From assembly GCA_034401795.1 (NCBI GenBank), contig CM067374.1, positions 99,978,860 through 100,042,859 on the forward strand: DNA of 64,000 bases, in the 5' to 3' direction. Both the position numbers and the translations under genes were made by a program. The DNA is from Chaetoderma sp. LZ-2023a. Taxonomy: Eukaryota > Mollusca > Caudofoveata > Chaetodermatida > Chaetodermatidae. Of this stretch, positions 54,665-64,000 are shown piece by piece. The notes under the pieces are model-generated. The model had not been told where the DNA came from. It worked only from the letters and a program-made list of their open reading frames with translations, and ran no database searches. How positions within the stretch are numbered: position 1 is the stretch's first letter; each line of letters starts with the position of its first letter.

Positions 54665-54800
54665 TTCTAGTTAACTGACCAGGTAATATGTTGAATAATA
54701 TGAAACCCTAATTTGTCAGGATCCTGTTGCTGACATAGGCACCAACAGCTCCCATTCAATTTTGTTTCAAAATATTCAACATAATAACTATTGAATTGTA
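54665..54800. repeat. AB foldback repeat, diverged core
   Basis: 'ATGTTGAATAATATGAAACC', 'CCTGTTGCTGACATAGGCAC', 'TTTTGTTTCAAAATATTCAA'. Arms are hardly recognisable. Confidence 0.7.
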
Positions 54801-55048
54801 AAGCATTTTTGGTGTCTGACCTTCGGGTTCAACGTATTTACTGTTCTCTGTAAGAATGTTAAGCATCTTGTTGTCTATTGATTAATTTCTGACAGTGCAG
54901 AGACGAAATCTCACTTATTCACATAATACGTTATAAATGTTACGCTGATTGTTAGCTTACATGTATATGCGCGTCATTCAGAGATAACCATTGCATTACT
55001 TACAAATATGTATCACTTCTAATGTGCAGTAGCTATTTATCTTCTAAC

Positions 55049-55064
55049 TATGCTGCTGCTGTTC

Positions 55065-55117
<53 letters not shown>

Positions 55118-55313
55118 ACTACTACTGCTACTGCTGCTGCTGCTGCTACTACTACTGCTGGTGCTACTGCTATCATTACTGCTTCTTCTGCTGCTACTGC
55201 TATGGCTCCTGCTATTGTTGTTATTGGTGCTGCTGCTACTGCTTTCTTCGGTGGTGGTGGTGGTGGTGGTGGTGGTGGTGGTGGTGGTGGTGGTGGTGGT
55301 GGTGGTGGTGGTG
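55049..55313. repeat. Compound (CTA)/(CTG)/(GGT) trinucleotide repeat
   Basis: CTACTACTA, then CTGCTGCTG, mixed, then about 20 GGT units (55250-55312). The ORFs across it are poly-Thr/Ala/Gly or poly-Leu/Val and are artefacts. Confidence 0.9.
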
Positions 55314-55439
55314 GCGCTGGCGACGGTGAAAATCCGAAGCTGCTATATTTAACATGTTCAGTTTCGTTTTAGATTAGGTTTCTTAGGTCTGATCGCAAAC
55401 CATTTAACCAGTTGGAGTTATGGCGTCTTGTCGTGACTT

Positions 55440-56010
55440 TTACTTGTTAGCTTCCAGCAGTTAAAACTCTAAAGCGGGTGTATTCTCTGCCATTCGAAGA
55501 ATATGTCCATTGATCATCGCTGCTGCACTACCCTCACAGTGTTCAGCTAGAGATTAGGATGTCTTACAAGCAATTCTTGGTGAAAAACATCGAGTCTGTC
55601 CATGATGGCATTTGGAACTGACAGCGGTCGCTGTTACATACCATTATTGAGACAAATGCTGAATCTTGGCGTTCGTGCGAATTTTAGAGTCACGAATCCA
55701 CAGCTTCCAGAAGGACTGGAAAACAATGTTGTCTGTTATACATGGATTGGAAATGTTGATCGAACTGGGGAGAAGTGAACACAAAAGTCTACTCTACCTC
55801 TGCTTCTCCTCGCTCGAAGTAAGTTACCCACAGCGTTCGTGTCATTTGTGCCAGACAGGTGCTCGAACTCGGCTTATGATAAGGTTGGTGACTTTGAGCT
55901 GTTTTGTTGCTATTAGAAACAGTCCATCAAGTGGACTCTTTCGTCATCAACGAATTCAACACCAGCTGCAAACTCCGTCTCTAGGGGCATGTAGGTCTAC
56001 GTTCACGGAA
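55440..56010 (-). mobile_element. LINE RT/C-terminal fragment (minus)
   Basis: On the minus strand: MPLETEFAAGVEFVDDER, matching the RT catalytic region of the 48.7-51.1 kb copy, then after several frame breaks MINGHILRMAENTPALEF, matching its C-terminal block. DNA similarity is plain at 55692 ('CCACAGCTTCCAGAAGGACT') versus 49325. The plus ORF at 55666-56112 is an antisense artefact. Confidence 0.7.
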
Positions 56011-56119
56011 ACTAACTTAGTGAAAGATTGCGGACTGACAACCCCAATTCAGGCCTCAGCCTGTTCAAGTCTAAATATCTTCAATCAAAAACTACTGTGT
56101 CCGACACACTAATAGCACC

Positions 56120-56715
56120 GCCACATCATTTACAGTTCTCTATCTCGGCCTAGAACGTTAGAGGTCTAGCTACTTCATTGAAAACTAAAACCACGAGGAG
56201 AGACTGCGATTATTACAACATCAATATCACATCCATTCAAGAAACAAGGGCACCAAATCACTCAGAACAGATACACCAGACTGGTCACACGTTAATTCTC
56301 CTTGAGCAGAAACACAAAAAAGCAAATTACCATTGCGTAGGCTTTGTAATTGGACCAGGATTAATGTACCACGTCCTCGATTTTACATGCATCAACCATC
56401 GCATTGTGACCATAGACTTAGCCATACTAATGAGAAACAGCACCAGCGCAGAATGTCGCATTGTGAATGTGTATTTAGTCAAACACTGTGAAGTCATCTA
56501 GCAAGCATTCAGTACCCAATTCCCTATACGATGAACTGTATCCAACTACCAACATTTCAGCAAGATTACAACTGCTCATAAGCGGAGACTTCGATTCCAA
56601 ATTTGGAAAACTGAATGAAACGGACCAAAATACGGAACTCGACTTGTGAATTACTTCCTACAGTGTTTGGAATAGTAATGGTGATTCCTTGGCTGTATTC
56701 CTGTGATATAGTGAT
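56120..56715 (+). mobile_element. LINE APE-type endonuclease fragment (plus)
   Basis: The plus-strand reading gives NVRGLATSLKTKTTRRDCDY then YNINITSIQETRAPNHSEQ, with the QET metal-binding Glu of apurinic-like endonucleases. It continues with NYHCVGFVIGPGLMYHVL, CRIVNVYLVKHCEVI and (after a frame break) FDSKFGKLNETDQNTELD. Several stops are present. It belongs to the same kind of LINE as the minus RT pieces but points the opposite way, so the two form a back-to-back pair of different ends. Confidence 0.75.
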
Positions 56716-56734
56716 ACACTATATTAACTATTTG

Positions 56735-56855
56735 AAACCTAATTTCCGATGGTCTACATTTCAAGGTAACTATACGGGTAAGCCGTTGTAAGCTGGATAG
56801 GCAGCAAAAGCTTCCAGTCAAATTAGTTTCAAAATATTCAGCATAATAGTTCTTA
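56735..56855. repeat. AB foldback repeat, core with short A stub
   Basis: 'TTTGAAACCTAATTTCCG', 'CTATACGGGTAAGCCG', 'GATAGGCAGCAAAAGC', 'TTAGTTTCAAAATATTCAGC'. Confidence 0.7.
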
Positions 56856-57220
56856 CGTTGTTATTGACTTTTCGTATTTGTTTTTCTGGTTCAAACCGTT
56901 AATGATATATAGACATGTATGTATGTAGACCTGCTGCACTGTACTTGTTTGCTGCAACATTTCTAATGTTGTATATTTTCTTATAATCCCAACATGCATC
57001 ATTTGAGGTCTAGGCTTAATAAAAAATGTTGACATTTGAGGCTAATACCGAACGGTAATTCGATGAACGCTAAACGACACACATTATCTTGCCTCGGTGA
57101 CGCTGTGAAGAAAACTACCTAGCAAACGTATCATCGCCAAAAAAGTAGCGTACTAACCAGACACAACCGCTCCACCTCATGTGCTTTTATCATCGTCCTG
57201 TATGGGGAAGAGGGTGTTGA
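56856..57220. other. Intergenic, nothing recognised
   Basis: No ORF above 60 codons with coding character. Confidence 0.35.
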
Positions 57221-57316
57221 CTTGGTGTACGTGCGTGCGCGCGCGTGCGTGCGTGCGTGTGTGTGTGTGCGCGCGTGCGTCCGTGTGTGCGTGTGTGCGT
57301 GTGTGCGTGCGTGTTT
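57221..57316. repeat. (TGCG)n/(TG)n microsatellite
   Basis: Alternating purine-pyrimidine tract of about 95 bp, of the Z-DNA-forming type. Confidence 0.9.
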
Positions 57317-58384
57317 ACTAGCAAAACTATCATGCTGAAGTGTCTTGTTTAGAACAACGTAGCATACTAATTGTTCTAGAGAAAAAAATATTAATTGCTA
57401 TTGTCAACACAGGACATTGATTAATCCAGACAGTGCCTATTATAACTACGAGAAACTGTATGCTGCCTGAGAAACAACTATCTACACTATATGTAGCTAT
57501 GCCATTATTTCTGGTTTTCCTTTCTATTGCGTGACCACAGACGGTGGCCACACCACAACTTGTTCACTCATACACATGTATCTGAAGCAATTATCAAGAT
57601 AAAGTTGCTACTACATCGTGGACGTAAGCACCTATTAAGCATGGATTTGCTTGGCAATAGGAATTCTGGAAAAGGGCGGCGAAAATAATTGTAATGTCAA
57701 AGCTGAATTAAGTGATCATCACCTGACCATGCCAAAAAGGCCATTAAAGGCAAGTTAAGGCATATTGGCTGGCTTGGATGTGCATTTGGGTATCTAACAA
57801 GTTAAGGGTCACCTTATTTACACTCAGGCCTTTTACAAAGCATATGAGGTTTTGTGGTTCTTGTAAGACACGTCGTATATCGGGAAAATGTCTTTCAGCC
57901 ATCGTCCTTAGCCTACAGCAGATAGTCCGTCGAGCGGTTTAGCACTTCTTGTGAGATTACCAGGCCAATGTGATTAATAGTATTGGGAGACTAGAGTAGG
58001 CGATTTCCAGGTATAGATTTATCTGCCCATTGAAGCCACAAATCCACGAGGAGAAAGCTATGTGGGCGGCGGACGCATTCATCTTTATAATTAAGAAATC
58101 TAACTGATTTACTCTCACAATAAAGCGAGATTTAATTCTTTATTTCTAGCTTTGGAACATGATTTGATAGAAAACAATGATAGTTATTCTCGGGGCAGGA
58201 TTTGATCGTGCTTTGTAGACGACGCAGTTAATTAGAGGATGTAAACGCGTACGCGTGATTGAATCCGCTAGGGAGTCCACCCGCCTTTTGACCCCACACG
58301 GTGCGGGTACATTACGACACGTATACAGTACAGCTCGTATATATCTTATCACGTACCGACGGTGTACTATTGATTATTTAGAAA
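57317..58384. other. Intergenic, nothing recognised
   Basis: Short ORFs only; no recognised repeats apart from a TACGCGT word near 58248. Confidence 0.35.
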
Positions 58385-58560
58385 ATAATTGACCTTTCCA
58401 GTTTTAGCTATTCCCCACCCATCTCTAGCTAAGCTCCACCCAATCTTCGCTAGTTTTGGGGATCGATCGATCCCTGAACTCCCTGATTATCAATTTCCAA
58501 TTTTGTGGTTGGAGCTTAGCTAGAGATTGGCGGGGCATAGGTAAAACCGGAAAGGTCAAT
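58385..58560. repeat. AB foldback repeat, A-A form without core
   Basis: Arm A ('CCAGTTTTAGCTATTCCCCA', GATCGATCGATCCCTGAAC, 'GATTATCAATTTCC') is followed at once by an inverted arm A end ('GTTGGAGCTTAGCTAGAGA', 'GGCGGGGCATAGG', 'CCGGAAAGGTC'). Both ends are CCTTTCC. The palindromic core has been deleted. Confidence 0.85.
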
Positions 58561-58977
58561 ATCGTTTAAGACCAAATGACATTTCATATGGTAACCGAGC
58601 TGTATAAACGCTATTTTGGGATCTTTAAGTTATTGTTTCAAACAGGTTTGACTGTTGTTTGGGTAACTCGTCTACTGTAGAATGGGCATCTTACCTCATT
58701 CGTATGACAGTTTTCCATAAAAGATCTAACATCCATTCGCATTGTAACAGCATGATTAATTAGGCAACCAGGTGTGGGGTTTGACGTAGTTGTGGTATGG
58801 TGATCGTTGGAGATGAACATTTATTACCCCTCAGTCACATGACCGAATGCTGTTATTTGATTGGTTATGATCAGGGATGTATGATCTGGTATTTCACTCA
58901 TGCGAGGGCAATACCCTGCGGTATCCCCCGCGCGAAAAACGTGTTTTATTTTTACTGCGCAGCTAGCCATAACGCTC

Positions 58978-59049
<72 letters not shown>
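58978..59049. repeat. (ATA)n microsatellite
   Basis: 72 bp of uninterrupted trinucleotide repeat; poly-Asn and poly-Ile ORFs here are artefacts. Confidence 0.97.
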
Positions 59050-59109
59050 TTCATGCTGTTAAAATGGCGGATACGCGCCCTCTTCGGAATTGTTGAATTT
59101 CAAGATTTC

Positions 59110-59195
59110 AAGTGACTCAATTTCAAGACAACTATACGGGAACGCTGTTGCATATTTGGAAACTAATTTGACGGGATCTGTTGCTACAGCAAGGT
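59110..59195. repeat. AB foldback repeat, half core
   Basis: 'CAACTATACGGGAACGCTGT', 'TTTGGAAACTAATTTGACGG', 'ATCTGTTGCTAC', then unique sequence. Confidence 0.65.
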
Positions 59196-59583
59196 TTGTA
59201 TATCTCACAAAACACTTGTAGTCGAATAGCGAATGCATTACTGGACAATTTAATCATAGCCATAAAAACGGCGAGTTAATTATCGATTGCATTTTTGTAC
59301 ATTTCTTCCTGACGTGATAATAATGATCCGTGTGACGAGCGTGTTACGTACGGAAATCAACATACTGATGTGAAATGGAATGTAGAAGTAATTAGTCTAT
59401 TGTAATCACATGCCGAAAAATGATGTTATATCAACCATAGACGCCGTTTTTGGCGTACAGCCAAGGCAACAAAGTGTCAATTTCACTCTTGCAGAACTAG
59501 CCTAAATCAAGAATTACTTATCTAATTATATTGTCACGTTATGATAAAATATCTATCTTCGACGTCTGAGGGGTAATAAATTC

Positions 59584-59719
59584 GTTACACCAGTGTTTTG
59601 ACTTGGGTACGGGCTGTTACCACACGCGCAAACAATTCTATTTCCCTCGCTACGTTCTGGTGATACGACGTTTGCGCGTGTGGTAACAGCCTGTACACCC
59701 GTCAAAACACTGGTATAAC
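59584..59719. mobile_element. Small MITE with 50 bp terminal inverted repeats
   Basis: 'GTTACACCAGTGTTTTGAC' ... 'GCTGTTACCACACGCGCAAA' (59584-59633) is mirrored by 'GTTTGCGCGTGTGGTAACAG' ... 'GTCAAAACACTGGTATAAC' (59670-59719). The loop is only about 36 bp. The whole 136-bp element is nearly a hairpin. No target duplication was identified with certainty. Confidence 0.85.
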
Positions 59720-59869
59720 TAATAGTCACTAATTTATTTCCCCAAGCTCACCCGTGGTGGAATGGAACCTTGAGTAATCTATCCCATTAAAATATCTTAA
59801 GTACTCAAGTACACGTCTGATGCCATTCTGTTGCCAATGTACATGTATGTGCCAAGGTCATGAGGTCAA

Positions 59870-60285
59870 TGAACCTTTCCAGTTTTAGCATGCCCCGCCC
59901 ATTACTAGCTAAGCTCCACCCACACTTCGCCGTGTTGGAATTGATCAATCCCCGAATGCCCTGACCATCAATTTCCTGAAAACTATACAGTTAAGCTGTT
60001 GAATATTTTGTCAATAATTTTGCTGGTTGCTGTTGCTACCGGTGCCAACAACAGCCCTCATTCAAATTAGTTTCAAAATATTCAACATGCTATTTATTAA
60101 ATTGTAAAGCCATAAAATTCGTACAACAACGCATAGTCCGTCTTCAACTATGTGTTCGTGACGTACATAACTACGTCATTCATGACGTCACAATTACGTC
60201 ATTGATTGTGATGCCATTCTATGCATCAGGTGGTTGATTATGACGTCATATGATGAATCGAAACGGTGAAAAGGCCCATTGAATG
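59870..60285. repeat. AB foldback repeat, A-core-B
   Basis: 'CCTTTCCAGTTTTAGCATGC' to 'ACGGTGAAAAGGCCC'; core 59998-60085, arm B with TGACGTCA at 60184 and 60240. Confidence 0.85.
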
Positions 60286-60765
60286 TGAATAACTAGAGAA
60301 AACCCCAACCAATCTTCATTGAATGTGTCGTGATTGTTCACATTGGTATTAGGCGGAGTCCGTAAACGCATACTCTGTTTTATGGCTGTGATTGGCTGGC
60401 AGGATATAATATTATAATGTGCCATACTACAATTATGACGTCTCATTTTATTTCTGCCATAAATTGTATCAAACTTTACACAAAATGATGGACGATTATA
60501 GTCCCATTAAGGAAACTAGGACCGACTGGACTGATGTTCGGAGTAGAGTCTGTTTACCAATCTAATATTACCCATAAAAAAACCCCTCGTGCTTCGCTAG
60601 GTTAGGTGCTTTAAATTTTCTGATTTATCTGGGTAAAATCTTTAAAATCTTTAAAACAAGTGAGATATTGTTGCAACGGTTTTGCCAAAAAATGTCATAG
60701 TTTTGACTGACGACCGACCGACTTACCGACCATATCAATTACCGACTGTCACACCAACTGACCAA
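60286..60765. other. Intergenic, nothing recognised
   Basis: Contains a short GACCGACCGACTTACCGACC tract near 60711-60730 and no gene. Confidence 0.4.
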
Positions 60766-60769
60766 CACA

Positions 60770-60985
60770 CCAATGGCAGCAACAGCGCCTAGCCAAACTA
60801 GTTTCAAAATATTCAACAGAATGTTTATTAGATGGTAAAGACATACATTTCGTACAACTGACGAACCATTAAGTGTTAATGACCGACGTAGAGACGCCAT
60901 TCATTACGTAATTTGATTGTGATTTCAGCCTACATACGTAATTGATTATGACGTCACAAAGCCTACTTGATAGATCAATGGACCT
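60770..60985. repeat. AB foldback repeat, half core-B
   Basis: Begins at the core midpoint ('ATGGCAGCAACAGCGCC'), arm B, and ends at the shared 'ATGGACCTTTCCA' of the next copy. Confidence 0.8.
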
Positions 60986-61392
60986 TTCCACTTTATCCAT
61001 CGATCATATGACGTCATAATCAACTACGTAACGTGTAGAATGACATCATAATGAATGATGGTATTATAACGTTATGAATGACGTAGATAAGTACGTCATA
61101 AACGCATATTTGAAGACTGACTATACGTTGTTGTATGAATTGTATGTCTTTCCTATTTAATAAATATTCTGTTGAATATTTTGAAACTAATTTGCCTGGG
61201 GCTGTTGCTGCCATAGGCAGCAGCAGCACCCAGTCAAATTAGTTACAAAATATTCAACAGCTTACCTGTATCTATTTTCAAGAAATGGATAGTTATGACA
61301 TTCGGGGATCGATCAATCCCAACACTGCGAAGTGTGGGTGGAGCTTAGCTGGAGGTGGGCGGGGCATAGCTAAAATTGGAACGATCAATTCA
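60978..61392. repeat. AB foldback repeat, B-core-A
   Basis: 'CCTTTCCACTTTATCCATCG', arm B, core 61170-61262, arm A to 'GGGGCATAGCTAAAATTGG'. The inner palindrome (CTGCTGCCATAGGCAGCAG-type) is nearly perfect. Confidence 0.85.
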
Positions 61393-62940
61393 CTAAAAAT
61401 CTCCATTGTGTAAACATTTTCACGAAAATCTTCCTCCAAAACATTAATTTAAACACCATCTATGATTTTCTGCAATATCATCACCCAAAACTCCAGAAGG
61501 AGTTGAAGATGATCAGGGGTGGACTTATGGCCAGTTTGTCTGTCCGTACCTGTTTCGGCGGTATTTTCTTGATCCGAATACAAAGTAAAACATCCATGTT
61601 CGGGTACAATTTTTGATCCGGGTGAAATATTCTCATTATCATTATCGTGGTCCGCGTTTTACTGAAATGTAGGAATTTAAAATACTTAAAAATGTAAACT
61701 GAATGGACTAGGAAGAAGCGACCCGCACTAATTTGCGTCAACTAGCTGTCGTATCGGGAGCGCTAATGTCTAATCAGTACTTCCAGGAGTCGGTCATTAA
61801 TAAGCGCTTAGTGTCGTCCGGATTGCCATGGAGAGGAGAGAAATGAAGAGTCATCAATGGGTCTGCGACACCAGATTACGCCAGTCGTTAGTAACGATTA
61901 CGCAATTACACCAATGAGTACATTTTTTGCTCGCAGCAAGGAATCTTTTCCAGTGATGGGCGGCAATGTCGCTATTCCAGGATGCTCGCGTGGGCGTGGG
62001 TGATGGTAGTGGTGTAGTTTCTATGGCGATTGGCATGGTGCCAGTGAGAATGGTGTCGCTATTTTCAGGCTTCGTACATAATTCATGGTGTCTGGTATGT
62101 GGTGTTGAAAGGGTTTATGGCACCATAATTCTTGTCACGAGCCAGGGGTTTGACTCGTTAAGCAGGTTTGCGAATTTCCATCCATCCACATATAGAGCAA
62201 ACATGTCTATAACGGACAGTGGTCTTTGGGGCCAAACTGTGGCAGTTCTACCAGACGTGTGGATGGCTTTAGATATTTTATTGAAAACTGTCACTAGTCT
62301 GACATGTAAGATATGCATTCAACACCAGATGAGTGCCCAAACAACACCAAACCATGTTTTAAACGATACCTCAGAGAGTAACAACGAGTGGCCGGGGTAC
62401 TCAGGTGCTAATGTTATGCAACTCGGCTCCCATAAGAAAAGCTGTTTGATGTCTAAAGATGTTCGTTAACTTTAAATTCTTGGAATTTTTTTCCCGAACA
62501 CCTGCCTCAAAGAAACAACGTCATTTGGCCCCTAAAGATATTTTGAGTCACAAAAGTGTTACATTAAGCGGCCATCTGTCCAAATAGTGATGACTATAGG
62601 GTGATCCATAGACGCTGTCAGTTATAGACATGTCTGCCTGTAGTATATCACCACATACATCAAATAGCGACTTAACTTTCAGTTTATTATATACGCTATC
62701 ACCCGAGCATGCGATTAACACACTTAAAGTGATGCTAATCTCAGCTCAAATGTTGTATTGCACAGATAGATTATGGTTTATAGATTCCATATCATCCATA
62801 TCCTGTCACATTTCCATATCTGTATCATAATTATCTGCTTTGTAGTATCGCGTATATGTTTAACAGTGATCGCCACCATTTTGTCTCCTCAAGCGATAGT
62901 ATGTGATGTCATGTAAGTGCCAATGTATTACATTCTTTAT
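61393..62940. other. Largest repeat-poor stretch; ORFs of uncertain status
   Basis: A 167-codon plus ORF (61966-62469, starts MSLFQDARVGVGDGSGVVSM) and minus ORFs (62115-62318; 61854-62036, with MPIAIETTPLPSPTPTRASW) overlap in antisense. None shows a recognised domain, signal peptide or splice context. One strand could carry a real exon, but I cannot tell which. Confidence 0.3.
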
Positions 62941-62944
62941 TATG

Positions 62945-63008
62945 TAACACTCATCTCGTTGAATATTTTGAAACTAATTTGACTGGAAGTTGTTGCTGCC
63001 TATAGCTT
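62945..63008. repeat. AB foldback repeat, half core
   Basis: 'CGTTGAATATTTTGAAACTA' then 'GTTGTTGCTGCCTATAGC', next to a stub of arm A ('TTACCCGTATGATTG'). Confidence 0.7.
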
Positions 63009-63404
63009 ACCCGTATGATTGTTTTTATACCATATTGCCAAACTATAGCGGGCACATATCTATGACTGAGCGTATATACTGAGGCAAACGTGCTATGTTT
63101 TTTCTGATTGGTTGAAAAGTAAATCATGACTGCCATCATAGGCTGTAGAAAGGCGTCAACATTTTGCGTTGTCGGCATGATAAAAATCTAAAATGTCATG
63201 GATGGATTATGGGTGGCAAATTCTATCACATGAATGGTTAGTATAAGATAAGGTGAGATTTCCTGTATGAAACACGTCTCACAAAATAATAAAGCAATGT
63301 ATTACTAGACAGATGAATGGTGTTATATCCAGGTATGCAGTGATCCTATTTGGTGTCCTTTAAGCATTTAGTGGCTACATTTTGTCAACAAAATCTAAAT
63401 ATTT

Positions 63405-63610
63405 GTTCATTTAATGTCCATTTGTAGGCCAGGAGAAGACTATTTTTGAGAATTTACCACTGGAATGACTGGCATGGTGAGAGAGACAGTCATTTCAGTG
63501 GTAAGATTAAAAAAAGAATCTTCTTTTGGTCTGCAAATGCACATTCCTCAAGACGACTATAGAGGCCGGGGTTGGCCGGTTTCGGCCGGCTTCGGCATGA
63601 AAGGGTTAAA
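63405..63610. repeat. Hairpin repeat family, complete copy
   Basis: 'GTCCATTTGTAGGCCAGGAG', 'TTTTGAGAATTTACCACTGG', apex altered to GGCATGGTGAGAGAGAC, right arm 'TCTTTTGGTCTGCAAATGC', then 'GGCCGGGGTTGGCCGG' and 'GGCATGAAAGGGTTAA'. It shows the longer outer flank of the family. Confidence 0.85.
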
Positions 63611-63789
63611 GACACATTGGTCAGATATTCATTTTAAGAAATTCCCGTACAGTGCAGCTCAGAAATTACTGAACATGTTTCCAAAACAAAATAAAACGTA
63701 CTATTGAGTATTTGGAACATACTTGGATTGACAGCAAAGACGTCCAATTTCAATTATATTCAATTAAGACTATTTCTTATATCGTGTTC

Positions 63790-64000
63790 AAAATGGACCT
63801 TTCCAGTTTGAGCTATGCCCCACCCATCTCTATCTAAGCTCCACGCACAACACGCTCGTGTTGGATCCCTGACTATCAATTTCAAGAAAACTATGCATGT
63901 ACGCTGTTGAATATTTTGAAACTAATTCGTCTGGTTGCTGTTGCTGCCTATGGCAGCAACAGCGCCTAGTCAAATTAGTTTCAAAATATCAACAGCATAT
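63790..64000. repeat. AB foldback repeat, A-core, cut by window end
   Basis: 'GGACCTTTCCAGTTTGAGC' to the complete core (63905-63993); the start of arm B ('CATAT') runs off the window. Confidence 0.85.

Noticed and set aside
55022..55372. Poly-Thr/Ala/Gly and poly-Leu proteins
   Set aside because: Products of a compound trinucleotide repeat.
55666..56112. 148-codon plus ORF
   Set aside because: Antisense to a LINE RT fragment that aligns with another copy in the window.

Overview
The window is eukaryotic, most likely from a marine invertebrate genome (a mollusc or another lophotrochozoan is my guess, from the repeat types and not from a marker gene). It is almost entirely accessory DNA: a decayed Polinton/Maverick (adintovirus-like) element, an LTR retrotransposon, non-LTR retrotransposon fragments, two large families of hairpin or foldback repeats, microsatellites, and one 500-N assembly gap. 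I see no rRNA, convincing tRNA, CRISPR array or prokaryotic operon. The only piece that looks like an ordinary host gene is a signal-peptide exon followed by a splice donor, present twice because of an assembly duplication.

Region by region. 0-4.5 kb: decayed hairpin repeats, a (GA)n microsatellite, the RNase H end of a LINE (minus), a fragment of a second LINE (plus), and a ~165 bp tandem repeat. 4.5-21 kb: a broken Polinton/Maverick. Its minus strand carries, in transcription order, packaging ATPase (14.1-13.4 kb), a small basic ORF, integrase (13.2-13.0 and 9.6-9.1 kb), a small membrane protein, a PY-like structural protein, a PX-like protein and the major capsid protein (7.1-6.6 kb). Its plus strand carries a PC4-like ORF, a short ORF with a BH1-like motif, acidic ORFs and a protein-primed family B DNA polymerase (17.1-20.97 kb). 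Nearly all of these contain stops or frameshifts.

The integrase is split by about 3.4 kb of foreign DNA holding a two-part gene (9.83-12.57 kb, minus). Its motifs line up with the FEN1/XPG 5'-nuclease fold, followed by a Cys-rich tail. This gene is far better preserved than the element it sits in and is the most interesting item in the window.

Just after the polymerase sits an LTR retrotransposon (20.97-25.88 kb, LTRs of about 980 bp) with only a zinc-knuckle and coiled-coil Gag-like ORF, hence non-autonomous. From 27.4 kb to the end the DNA is packed with a foldback repeat family made of two different arms (A, GC-rich 'GCCCCGCCCA'; B, rich in TGACGTCA) around a palindromic core, with a second perfect-hairpin family, and with LINE pieces.

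31.76-37.44 kb and 37.97-45.06 kb are near-identical and lie either side of a 500-N gap. Both contig ends at the gap carry the same 17-nt tag in opposite orientation. I read this as two alleles placed end to end, not as a true tandem duplication.
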